Assembly: GCA_031308135.1 (NCBI GenBank)
Contig: JAHLJT010000631.1
Location: 264,014,925-264,078,924 of the forward strand
Direction: 5' to 3'
Source: Acheta domesticus
Lineage: Eukaryota; Arthropoda; Insecta; Orthoptera; Gryllidae
DNA: 64,000 nt
Shown here: positions 34,460 through 44,295 of the stretch, piece after piece
Layout of the letters: every line of letters starts with the position of its first letter
Position numbering within the stretch: position 1 is the stretch's first letter
Notes under the pieces: model-generated
Told to the model about the DNA's origin: nothing
The model's input: the letters and a program-made list of their open reading frames with translations, nothing else
Databases searched by the model: none
Position numbers and translations under genes: made by a program

Positions 34460-37045
34460 ACAGAACCGGTTGTTTGAAATAGACGCGAAGAGATTCTATC
34501 GCAATCTGACTCAAAACCCGAATGGCAAAGCTGTTATTCCTTCAGAAGATGACGTCGAAGCATTTTGGGCAGGAATCTGGGAAGAGAGCGGATCCTACAA
34601 CAAAGACGCATCTTGGTTTCAATCTGAAGTTGATGCTGCCTATGAACTTGTAGAAACAGTGAAAGATGTTCACCAATTCTCGGAAGAGGACCTCTTCTAA
34701 GCAATTAAGAACATGGGAAACTGGAATTCCCTCGGGATTGATAAGATCCAGATTTATTGGATTAAGAAATTAACAGCTATACATTCTCATCTAGCAAAGG
34801 CTGTTAATAAAATTTTAGAAAACCCAAAGGGACTCTCGGAATGGCTCACACGCGGCATCACGTATTTGCTACCCAAAGCGGGAGACAGCTCTTTGGCGAA
34901 GAACTACAGGCCAATTACTGGTCTGCCAGTACTGTACAAAGTTATCACTGCAGCCATAGCTGACAAAATGTTCAGACATGTAGATAAGAATCAGCTAATG
35001 CCAGCTGAACAAAAAGGATGTCGTAAAGGCTCATATGGCTGAAAGGAAATCTTGCTACTGAATGAAGTCATTTTGAATGATGTAAAGAAACGCAAACGTA
35101 ATTTGAGCATGGCTTGGATTGACTACAAAAAGGCCTTTGATAGTGTACCACACGATTGGATTTTGAAGACCCTGGAGGTCTATCGATTTTATCCTAGACT
35201 TGTTGAATTTTGCAAGGCTAGTATGAAGTCGTTGAGTACCAGGTTACTAATATACAGCGGAAAGGAAGCAGTAGAAACCAAAAGTATTCAGATTAACAGG
35301 GGTATTTTTCAAGGAGATTCACTATCCCCTCTGCGGTTTTGCATTAGTTTAATCCCACTATCGAGACAGTTGTCGCAAGCTGACTTTGGTTTGAACTCCA
35401 TGGTGATGAAAGTCCAGTATCACATTTGCTTTATATGGATGATCTGAAAGTGTTTGCTAAAAATGAAGCGATTCTCTCCCAAATGCTGTCTGTCGTGAAT
35501 TACTTTAGCAATGACATCTGCATGAAGTTTGGTCTTGACAAGTGTGCAAAAATCAATTTAAAAAGAGGGACACTCACAACGTCTGAGAACATTGAAATTG
35601 ATACGCATACTGTGATTCAAGATCTTGAGCCCGGTAAAACTTACAAATATCTGGGCATTGAAGAATGTGAAACCATCTCGAACGACAGAACGAAAGAGAG
35701 AATTCGTAGGGAGTATTATAGGAGAGTGAGGCTGGTCCTGCAAGCCGCTCTGAATTCCAGGAATAAAATAACTGCAATAGGTAGTTTGGGGGTACCTGTC
35801 GACGAATATAGTTTTGGACTAGTGGACTGGACTGAGCAAGAAGTTCGCACAATGGATCGAAAAACCAGAAAACTGCTAACAATGCATCATGTTTCCCACC
35901 CTCGAGCTGATATACATAGATTATTATTCTATATTAAGTCTGTATGTATTAAATCATATAAACCTTGAAACTTGTTGCTATATTTTATATTAAAGTTTCT
36001 GTTTATTACAAATAAGTCTGTTTCAAGAATATATTGGACCAAGTTGAATATAATTATATGATATACATAGACTTTATGTGTCACGAAAGGAAGGAGGAAG
36101 AGGCCCCAGACAAATTGAGGCCTCCTGGCACAACGCAATAGTCGGGTTGGGGAAGTATGTAGTCAGCCATCAAGATGACTCTCTAATGAGGCAGGTCATG
36201 AAATCTGACCGAAGAATGGGAAACAGAGGCATTGTTAGTGTAGCAAGAAGCATTGCGAAGAAAACTAGGCAAGACACGTCGAATAACACAGACACTGAAC
36301 TTCTGATGCTGCTAAACATGAAGTGTGAGACACAAAAAATGTTAAAGAAATCTTGGAGAGAGAAACCACTCCACGGACAATACCTAAAAAGAATGGACAA
36401 GGTACAGATCAATAAAGATCAATCATTTATGTGGCTTAAAAGGGGAAGAATGAAGCCAGAATCGGAAGCACTTTTAATAGCTGCCCAAGATCATGCGTTG
36501 AGATCACGACATTATGATAAAGCGGTTCTCAAACTTTCCCAAGATGATAAATGCCGCATTTGCCAGGAGTAAGTAGAAACCATTGATCATATTGTCTCAG
36601 CTTGTCCAATCCTAGCAAAGGCCGAATACCTGAAAAGACATGACAGGATGTGTAGCTACCTCCACTGGCAGATCTGTACCGCTCTCGAAGTTCCAAACAC
36701 ATGCCCCAAGTGGTACGAACACTCACCAAAACCGGTGACATCTGTTGGATTGTATACGATATTATACGACGAACAAATTCAAACTGATCGTACGATAGCG
36801 GCAAACAAACCGGATATAGTTATCCGGGATTTGGCGAAAAAATCGTGTTTACTTATCGATGTTGCTGTACCTTGCGATCAAAACGTCGTTACCAAGGAGG
36901 CAGAGAAACGTCTTAAATGCAAGAGTTTGGAAATCGAGATCAGCCGAATGTGGGGCGTTAAAGCACAGGTCGTACCGATAGCTACCGGAGCTTTGGGATT
37001 TGTTCCGCAAAATTTGTGTAAGAAGTTGCCTAAACATCCAGGTTA
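34460..37045 (+). pseudogene. R4/Dong-type LINE ORF, reverse transcriptase and endonuclease
   Basis: Reverse transcriptase motifs in order: LLPKAGDSSLAKNYRPI (34868), MAWIDYKKAFDSVPHDW (motif A, catalytic Asp), FQGDSLSPL (35308) and LYMDDLKVF (35426, catalytic Asp pair). After DIHRLYVSRKEGGRGP comes a C-x2-C...H-x4-C motif (CRIC, IDHIVSAC), then the restriction-like endonuclease with KPDIVIRDL and LLIDVAVP. In-frame stops fall at 34698, 35040 and 36570, with frameshifts near 35420 and at the insertion. The coding capacity is therefore dead, although all catalytic residues are still recognisable. Confidence 0.85.
35921..36059. mobile_element. 139-bp insertion with 13-bp target duplication
   Basis: The string tgatatacataga occurs at 35908-35920 and again at 36059-36071. 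Removing 151 bp restores the conserved DIHRLYVSRKEGG reading of the LINE. The insert is AT-rich, lacks clear inverted ends and has no poly-A. The 12-13 bp duplication suggests retroposition rather than a cut-and-paste element, but the family is unknown. Confidence 0.8.
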
Positions 37046-38831
37046 TGATATTGCTCTATTTTATTCAGCCAAATCACCGGCAATGATCAAATTGAAAATG
37101 GAAAACGCCATAAATACCTTAGAACAGAACGCGGAAAATATCGGCTTCTCATTTGCAGCAGCTAAAACCAAATGCGTCCATTTCTGTAGGAAACGGAAAG
37201 GATGCAGAGATCCTCATCTGACATTAAATGGTGTTCAACTGGCGTATAATGAATCGACAAAATTCCTCGGTTTGATCTTTGACAGACATTTAACTTGGAA
37301 ACAGCATTAAGATTATACCTTGTCTAGATGCAGAACGGCTCTGAACGTAATACGATGCATTTCGCATATAAATTGGGGAGCAGATAGAGACATCTTACTT
37401 CGTCTCTACAAATCAATGGTAATGTCCAAAATAGATTATGGATGCGCAGTGTACTCCTCAGCCAGGAAGTCAAGCTTAAGAAAATTAGATCCTATTCACA
37501 ATGCAGGCCTCCGTTATGCATCTGGAGCGTTCCGCACTAGTCCTTCCTTAAGTCTCTATTGTGAAACCAGTACCATGTCGCTATATCATAGACAGCAAAC
37601 ACTACTACTTAGATATAGATCAAAAATGCTGTCACTGCCAGAGCATTTGAACCATTCATTGATGACTAGACCTAAATTGGCATATATTTACGATCGAAGA
37701 CCTACTGCTACTCGTCCCAGCCAACATCCGTGCAATCGAAATAACTAGATGTTATAACGTCGTTCTACCATCGGTTTTGAAGTATAAAACATACGAAGTT
37801 CCACCTTGGACGCTTAAAATGCCAGATGTTCGACTCGACACAACCAGTGTAAAGAAAAAAGAATGCCTTCCCCCAGAATTAAAAATCGGATTTAAATCAG
37901 TTCTCGATGAATACATCGCAAATCACACAATTATCTATACAGATGGATCGAGAACCAAAAATGGAGTTGGCAGTGCATTTATAACTGAAGGCATATCAAA
38001 AGCATGGACTCTTCCCCTAGAAGCGAGTGTATACACAGCTGAATTGTTTGCAGTATTGCAAGCTTTGCGATATTGTGAACATCTCAGCCCAAGAAGATTT
38101 GTCATCTGCACAGACTCGCTCAGCTTCCTTAACGCCATAGACAGACGCCTACCTGTGGATCCGATGCTTCAAATGATACTTCTATCATGTCACAAATTAA
38201 GTCAGAGAGAAGCATCAGTCACATTCATCTGGTGCCCTGGGCACATAGGTATCTCAGGCAACGAAGAAGCCGATTCTGCAGCAAGAAATGCCGCAAACAA
38301 ACAACTAGAAATTGATACGGAAATACGACCTCAAGACGCAAGAAATGCTGCATTAAAGTGTATCTTCAGAGCATGGCAAACCACATGGAATAGCCTTGAA
38401 ACGAAATTAAAGCCGATCAAGCAAAGCGTGAATAAATGGCCAGCACACGTCAGCTACACTCGACGAGAACAAGTGTGCCTTACCAGGCTAAGAATAGGCC
38501 ACACAAAGATAACATCTTCATTCATGCTAAAGAATGAGGAACCACCTGTCTGCGACTGCGGTGGAGTTTTAACAGTGAAGCACCTACTAACGGAGTGTGT
38601 AAATGTCGCAACAATCAGAGACAGATGTGAAATGAAGGGGATCTGAAGGAGGACTTAGGCACGGACACAACGGCGACTGGCAGGACGTTAAAATTCCCGA
38701 AAGAAGCAAATCTGTTTCATAAAATTTGAATTGTAACTGTAAATTGTACCTGTATATGTGACATTTTATAATAAACAGTAAAAAGGCTAAAGGCCGTAGC
38801 TGTCAAGCCTTCAAACATAAAAAAAACAAAA
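37046..38831 (+). mobile_element. I/R1-type LINE with RNase H, 5'-truncated
   Basis: It begins abruptly inside the reverse transcriptase palm (DIALFYSAKSP, the position after FADD in relatives). It continues through KFLGLIFDRHLTW and the thumb region (LLRLYKSMVMSKIDYGCAVY, LRYASGAFRTSPSLSLY), and ends with an RNase H domain and a C-terminal Cys/His motif. A 3' UTR of about 170 bp ends in an A-rich tail at about 38815-38831. There is an in-frame TAA at 37308 and a frameshift near 37720. Combination of RT and RNase H places it in the I/R1 super-group. No target duplication was found. Confidence 0.82.
37777..38646 (+). pseudogene. RNase H domain of the I/R1-type LINE
   Basis: The longest intact segment of the second LINE, 289 codons. 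Ribonuclease H motifs are IYTDGS (Asp), YTAELFAVLQAL (Glu), ICTDSLSFL (Asp) and WCPGHIGISGNEEADSAA (His, Asp), all catalytic positions being present. The end has CDCGGVLTVKHLLTEC, a Cys/His cluster common at LINE C-termini. It would degrade RNA in RNA-DNA hybrids during retrotransposition, but the upstream polymerase is truncated, so the copy is non-functional. Confidence 0.85.
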
Positions 38832-39224
38832 AGTTAGAAATACTTTGAAAAGCATTTAAAAATTACCACAGGTTTGATTTAGTTGTTACTAAACTATTTG
38901 ATAGTATTAAATTTGAAGATAAATTATATTTCTTGGCAAATGAACTTAATATAACTAAAATAAAATATGAAAGGAATTGTTGAAACCAAATACTGCATGC
39001 TCTTGTTTTCCCAAAAAGAAATATTAGAAGATAGACGTAAATGAATTAAGCAGTGCTAATAAAAAGTCATAATTCCAACTGATTGCATTTTCAGCTTTAG
39101 ACTCATGTTGATCTTAACCTAAATGAATAATCTTTATTCGCATAATTGATGAGCCAAAACTATTATAAGTGATCCACATTTTACCTCTCAAACACGGATA
39201 ATAAGTTAAAGTAATTAGCGAACC
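38832..39224. other. AT-rich spacer
   Basis: Nothing recognised. No sequence resembling the lost R4/Dong 3' end or a TAA tract appears here. Confidence 0.45.
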
Positions 39225-39540
39225 TGCTGACGCAGGGGTTTGGGAAGGAGTGCCTAAGAACCCATGTCACTAAAGGCCCTAGTTCGAGTCTCGCGTCAAG
39301 CATGTATGTTCTTGGCATGGCGGCCTTTACAGAGCCCCATTTAATTGCCATCCCAGCAACTATTCACACATAATATTCAACTCTAGATCCAACCATCTTG
39401 ACGTACAAAAGAACAAAGAATTCCACAGATTGCCGGATGGAGTGAGAGAATGTCATCACCGATTCCGGTAAAGACCGGAAAGAAGCTACGGAAAGTAGAA
39501 ATGCTCGTTGTTAGAAATAAAAATTTTGTTTCTGAAATGT
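39225..39540 (+). mobile_element. tRNA-derived SINE (second type)
   Basis: The head tgacgcaggg ... ctcgcgtca (about 39229-39299) has complementary ends (tgacgc with gcgtca) and a B-box-like agttcgagtct, but its anticodon region does not fold like a real tRNA. A body of about 240 bp without S1 similarity follows, including an inverted gattccggtaaagaccgg segment, and ends near aaataaaaatttt. Unrelated to family S1 beyond the tRNA-like head. Confidence 0.5.
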
Positions 39541-40739
39541 TGTTTATGAAAAAAAATTGTTTATGAAATATAAATCTTCTTTGTGTTTTTAATAACCGTA
39601 ACTATTGAATTAAAAATATATGTTGCAAAATAATACGAGTAACAATACCGTTAACTCTATCTCAATATTGTGATGTTTATTTTGTTCTTACATCTGAAGC
39701 AAAATTTGCAAACAAAAAGGACATTGCAGTAGACTTCTATTAAGAAAATAATTAATCAACCAGAAAAGTTGTTAAATATGTTTTTTCTGAATACATTTTT
39801 GAATTGATTTTTAAAACAATGAAATTAACAAGTCATCAGAATATTCAATTATTTTTATGAAAGGCCAAACGCTAATTACAAATGAACATTTGGAAAATAA
39901 TGTAATATCAGATGGATGGTCCACAAAAATTTTTGTTTACGTGATTTTACATCTTGTAAGTTTTTTTATTGAAATATAATGGAGATTGTTTTCCACCTCA
40001 CTATTGTACATTCATTTGAGACTTGCTTCTGTTTGAATTGAATATACTTTAATATTCTCTGAACAGAAGAGGAGTACTATTGTTTCAGAATCTCTGAATG
40101 CAATAGCTAACAAAATCGCCGACCTCTGTTCTGTGGCGTGGGCTTTGTGGTGGCCGCGTCATGGAGAGGAGAATCTCTTGCGGGTAGACTTCTGGCACGG
40201 AGCCACGCGTGAGATGACAGTTAATTTCCTTGGCATGCTTAAGCAGTGTCACCGGTCGTACTTAGCAAACATAGTACATCATGTGTTTTGCTTCCAGTTT
40301 AGCTCATAGTCGCTGCTCATGGCAGATTTGCTTAAGATATGAATGTTCAATTTGTGATATTCCGGAATACAAAATGGGTCCAATATCCATGTAGAATACA
40401 TTTTTGGCGAGATTTCTTTCCATTCTTCAACAAACGAAAGTTAATTTTAATTGAGTACTGGTTATTATGAACTGGTTAGTAGCTCGCCTGGTGACTTGGA
40501 TTTTAATAACTATTCAGTATTTAAAGCGAAAACATTTTTTAATATATTTTTGAGACGACAAATATTTCTTCTTGTGAAGTCCTTTAATGGACGGAGTTTA
40601 ATTTCGTACTATAACTAATGTGTTCTTAAAAGCATTACATAACTTATCTTGACCCACAATGAACACATTTTATCATAATTTATGTGTTGCTAATGTAAAA
40701 AAAGGATTTATTGACTACAGTAACAATGACCGACTCTAC
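39541..40739. other. AT-rich non-coding stretch
   Basis: Nothing recognised except a locally GC-rich patch at about 40115-40220. Confidence 0.45.
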
Positions 40740-41010
40740 GTTGACGGATAAAAAAGAAATGATATTAGAGCAAAATTGAAGATGAAGAACATCGTAGATA
40801 TAATAAACAGTACCAACTAATGTGGAATGAACATGTCGAACAAATTCCAGACATAAAAATGATAAAAAACATCAAACAATACGTTCCAGAAGGACGAAGA
40901 TCATGCGGAAGAACTATGAAGAGATGGGGAGACCAGTTCTAAGGACTCGGAATGGGCCAGGAGGTTCAGTGGTGAAGGTGATGATGATGATGATGAATAA
41001 CGATACCTCT
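40740..41010 (+). mobile_element. LINE 3' remnant
   Basis: A conceptual frame at 40826-40940 reads WNEHVEQIPD...GRRSCGRTMKRWGDQF. This is the 'W-x-x-HV ... GRRS-x-GRP ... RW-x-DQ' C-terminus that I recall from several insect non-LTR retrotransposons. It is followed by a short gatgatgatgatgatga tail, as expected of a LINE 3' end. Stops and a frameshift are present, and the clade is uncertain. Confidence 0.65.
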
Positions 41011-42798
41011 GATGCAACGTTTTATGTCATTATTAGGCCACAACAGGGCAGTTGTGTATGCTTACATTTTGTCACTTAAAACACGTTCCAGTAGAAAATG
41101 GTTTATTACGAATTCGTATTTTTCTTTCCCTACAAATTACTGAAACGACACTTCTTCAAAAACATCAGCTAACTCGTGATATGTTTTCTTAGCTCTTTCA
41201 AAACCCTGTAAAAGTGTTAACTGGATTTTAAAGAAGATATTATTCCGAGAAAGAATAAGATTCCATTCAAAACAAGGAGCGTTGCCGACTAAACTTAGTA
41301 AAGTTTGAGTGGTAGAGAGGGAGTAGTCCGCGAAGTTTCGCCAGCCGCCGCACCCTCGGAGCTGGCGCTCCGATCGCCAAAGCCTGAGTCCTGGGCCTTG
41401 AGGCTGAATTCGTTATGCGCCTGCTCCCACAACGTTCCCCCTTTGAGGTGATAATACACGCTAATGTATTCACTATGTTGAATATTAAATCTCGCCTGGC
41501 TTGTGTGCAGGAAGCACCCAACCCACAACCCTGTTATTTAGAAAACATGCCTATCAGGTGGATGCATCCCTCAATTTAAGCGTTAGCCTCTGGTTAAGCT
41601 GTTTATTTTCGCGTTCGGTTCTCGCTCTTTCGAGAAAAGTAATTTCGTTATGTCAATCACGCTACGTGAAAGCTCTACATTAAGCAACTGCTGAGCCATG
41701 CGTTGCCAAACAATGCTTGCTGGTTCTGTGGTTGAGCAAAATAGTGTTCTGAAGAACTCAGCCAGTTGTTAATACTAATAAATTAAATTAAGTGTAAGTC
41801 TGATGATGAAATTGAATAGTTTATATTAGCTTTCTGGGTTACCGTCGCAATTTTGACTGGTTCCTACTAGTTTACGTTTATGTTTCAAATTACACTCTGT
41901 AATTGTTTAATTGGTAAAATAATGAATGAAATTTAATAAATTTTGCCCCAATATTGTCTCAACTTAACAGAACAGAAAATTTTATAATGAAAGCTAAATC
42001 AGAGTTATGAGAATATAAAGTTATAATAGTACGTTTAGTACATGCTTGATACATATAGTACGTGCATACATGATGTTACACTTACGTACAGCGTAAATCC
42101 TTTTGTACCTACTCAGTAATAAAATTAGTAGAAAAAGAATTACACTAGAATTATTTGAAATATACAAACCCATTGGAATGATGTCTCTAAACAACTCACG
42201 CGAAAACATTACGAGAAATGCGTTTGCTTGTACATCTGATAGCTTGATAGTTTTACATGTTCATCTGTAATGGTGATTCTGTTATTCTGACACTTGTTTT
42301 TCCAGCATCATGGGAAGGTGGAGGTACTGTTCTAGAATACGGAAATGTTATGCTATTCTACTCCATGCAACAACTGCATTCTTTGTTTCCCTTCCAATTC
42401 TCAATCCAGTTTAAGCTGTTATGACTAAGGATGCGTGGGTAGAGTTAGTGTAGCCCATTCGTTGGGAAACGATAGTTAATGTCTTTTGCTTGCTGAATTG
42501 GCGGACTTCCTTCGGAGGAGAAGTAAAGTCGGGGTGTCCCATGTAGTAGATTTAATGCATGTAAAAGATCCTCAAGCCTAAATGACGCCTCTGAGCATAA
42601 TTCAAAATCGCCTGTTTCGTCGCTCATGGAATACCTTCTTTCTCCGCTAGTTGGTGAAAGGAGCGTAGCGACATTTGCGTGGTCAGACGGAAGAACTGGC
42701 CTCATGGCCTGAGTATCGCCAAGTAAAATAAGGAAAATCAATTCAATTGTAATATTTTCGCAGGGGTAGTACTACCCACCTTACCCACCTCTTCCACC
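41011..42798. other. Non-coding stretch
   Basis: AT-rich with more balanced patches at 41275-41530 and 42430-42720. Open frames of 60-98 codons show no domain. Nothing recognised. Confidence 0.45.
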
Positions 42799-43352
42799 GG
42801 GAGATATGGCTCAGTGCATCAACTGATGTTACTGCAGTCCTCTGACTGGGAGGTCCTAGGTTCGAGTCCCGACGAAAGCAGGATTTTCGATACTAGCTTG
42901 TCAGCTAGGTCGAAAGTCTGTCGCTGTCTGGAAGAGAATTCTAGCGGCCGGTGCTCTGATCGGTCGTTTTCTGTGGTTTCTCCGATCAACACCAGGCGAA
43001 TGCCGGAGCAGTACCCTCACAAACGGGCACGGACCGCGCGATCTTTCCTTCCTCTTCCTTGTTCTATACTCTCCCCTTACACCCACACTTGCACTAACAT
43101 GCAGTACACTACCCCACATTCGGGAGACCAGTCGGGAGCTTCGAGTTTATCCGGCTGGGGCGGTGCTCCGCTGGTGGGAGATACTTGGTTAAGGGGAAAA
43201 CGCCCGCGTAGTCAACGGTAGGTCGGCGCCGAATCTCGCCATCCGGCGGTGAAAACACCACCGCTACTACCCGAGAAAAACACGCACTACACTTAAGGGA
43301 CTAATTACCTAAGTAGTTGCGCGCCTGGAATCACGAACAATCAAATCAATCT
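42799..43352 (+). mobile_element. tRNA-derived SINE (family S1), reference copy
   Basis: The best-preserved S1 copy. The head has A-box-like tatggctcagtgcat and a perfect B-box ggttcgagtcc at about 42850, so RNA polymerase III could have transcribed it. The middle part holds ctctgatcggtcg and gaatgccggagcagtaccct. A pyrimidine-rich part with acacttgcac motifs follows. The 3' domain has ggtgggagatacttggttaa, ggtaggtcggcgccgaatct and actacacttaagggactaat. The tail is aatcaaatcaat. Length is about 554 bp. A target duplication is not clear. Confidence 0.9.
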
Positions 43353-43639
43353 TCCTGCGGCCCCTGCCCGCAGACAGCGCTCCTCCGCGGGTGGCTTAGC
43401 TACCCTCTTCTGTTGTGGGCAGTAACTACATCATTTGCGAGCGCCGCCTTGCAGATATTTGCGTGGTGCTGGCACCTGGTTGGAATAGCGGCCTTGAAAA
43501 GTACCAATACTGCTAACGGGATTTCTCTCAATAGCGTTTTATTCTCTTCGCTGACATACTGTTTATCGCGTACTATTAGGGAGGGGGTCAACGAGGGATC
43601 CTAGCGTCGTGTACTTTGGCCGCTACCGCAGTTAGGCTG
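43353..43639. other. Spacer between SINE S1 and repeat D1
   Basis: Moderately GC-rich, with a 95-codon open frame lacking a domain. Nothing recognised. Confidence 0.4.
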
Positions 43640-44295
43640 TAATGCTGGGCCAAAAATGCCAATTTTCGTCAGAAAAATTCTTCTTAAAGGGACCTGGTGA
43701 CGAAAAAGTGGATAAATTCAGATCCTGAAATTAGAAAATAACTCTAACATGTGGTGTTAGCCAGAATCCATGTTTTGGTAGGTCTTGATAGCGAAAAAAG
43801 TGAATAACGGCAAAACGTTTGTCCGTCTGTGTGTGTACAACCGCTGCGGCTAATCCTTAGCTGATTTTCTCCAAAATTGATATTTGATCGATCTGGTTGT
43901 TGTCACGTCCCTTTGAATTTGAAACCGATATTTTAAGTTTGAGGTGTATTTACATGAAGCCTATTGCGACATGTTCGAAAACGAATACAAAATATCCCCA
44001 TCGCTTTTCATTTAAGTTTGCTATTGGATCGTGTGAAGGATATTTAAAAGAATGATAGAGGTATAATTTTCGTTAAAAATTCTGATTTTCGAAAATTGCA
44101 AAAATTGAATTTTCTCGGTGTCTTCCTGCAACTACAATTATGAAGATAGAGGCTTTGCCTAAATGAAATCTATTTCTTAAAGATAGATTTTGAAATAAGG
44201 CCTTGTAACATTTGCCGAAAATTGAGTATATTTCGCGTAATTTTGCGTGAAAGTAATGGCCGAGAAAGTACGCACTGTTTAGCACCACCAGTTGT
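43640..44295 (+). repeat. Dispersed repeat family D1, copy 3 (longest)
   Basis: The longest of three copies (others 465-960 plus, 24285-24826 minus). It starts aatgctgggccaaaa and ends near gcactgtttagcaccacc, where the minus-strand copy also ends (ggtgctaaaacac). It has no open frame with a domain and no terminal inverted repeats that I can see. The common ends suggest a defined element of about 650 bp. Confidence 0.72.

Larger units (their letters stand above)
32886..37045 (+). mobile_element. R4/Dong-type LINE, 3' end lost
   Basis: A nearly complete but inactivated non-LTR retrotransposon of the restriction-like-endonuclease group. It has a 5' UTR of about 460 bp, an N-terminal part with a Myb-like region, a reverse transcriptase, a CCHC-like motif and a restriction-like endonuclease. 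The body contains at least three in-frame stops (34231, 34698, 35040; another at 36570), two or more frameshifts (about 34447, 35420) and one 139-bp insertion (35921-36059). The last ~25 residues and 3' UTR are replaced by a second LINE at about 37046. The 5' end sits on a TAA tract. Confidence 0.85.

Noticed and set aside
39229..39299. Possible tRNA gene with complementary ends tgacgc/gcgtca
   Set aside because: The anticodon region would have a loop of about 15 bases and the T-arm stem is poor; treated as a SINE head.
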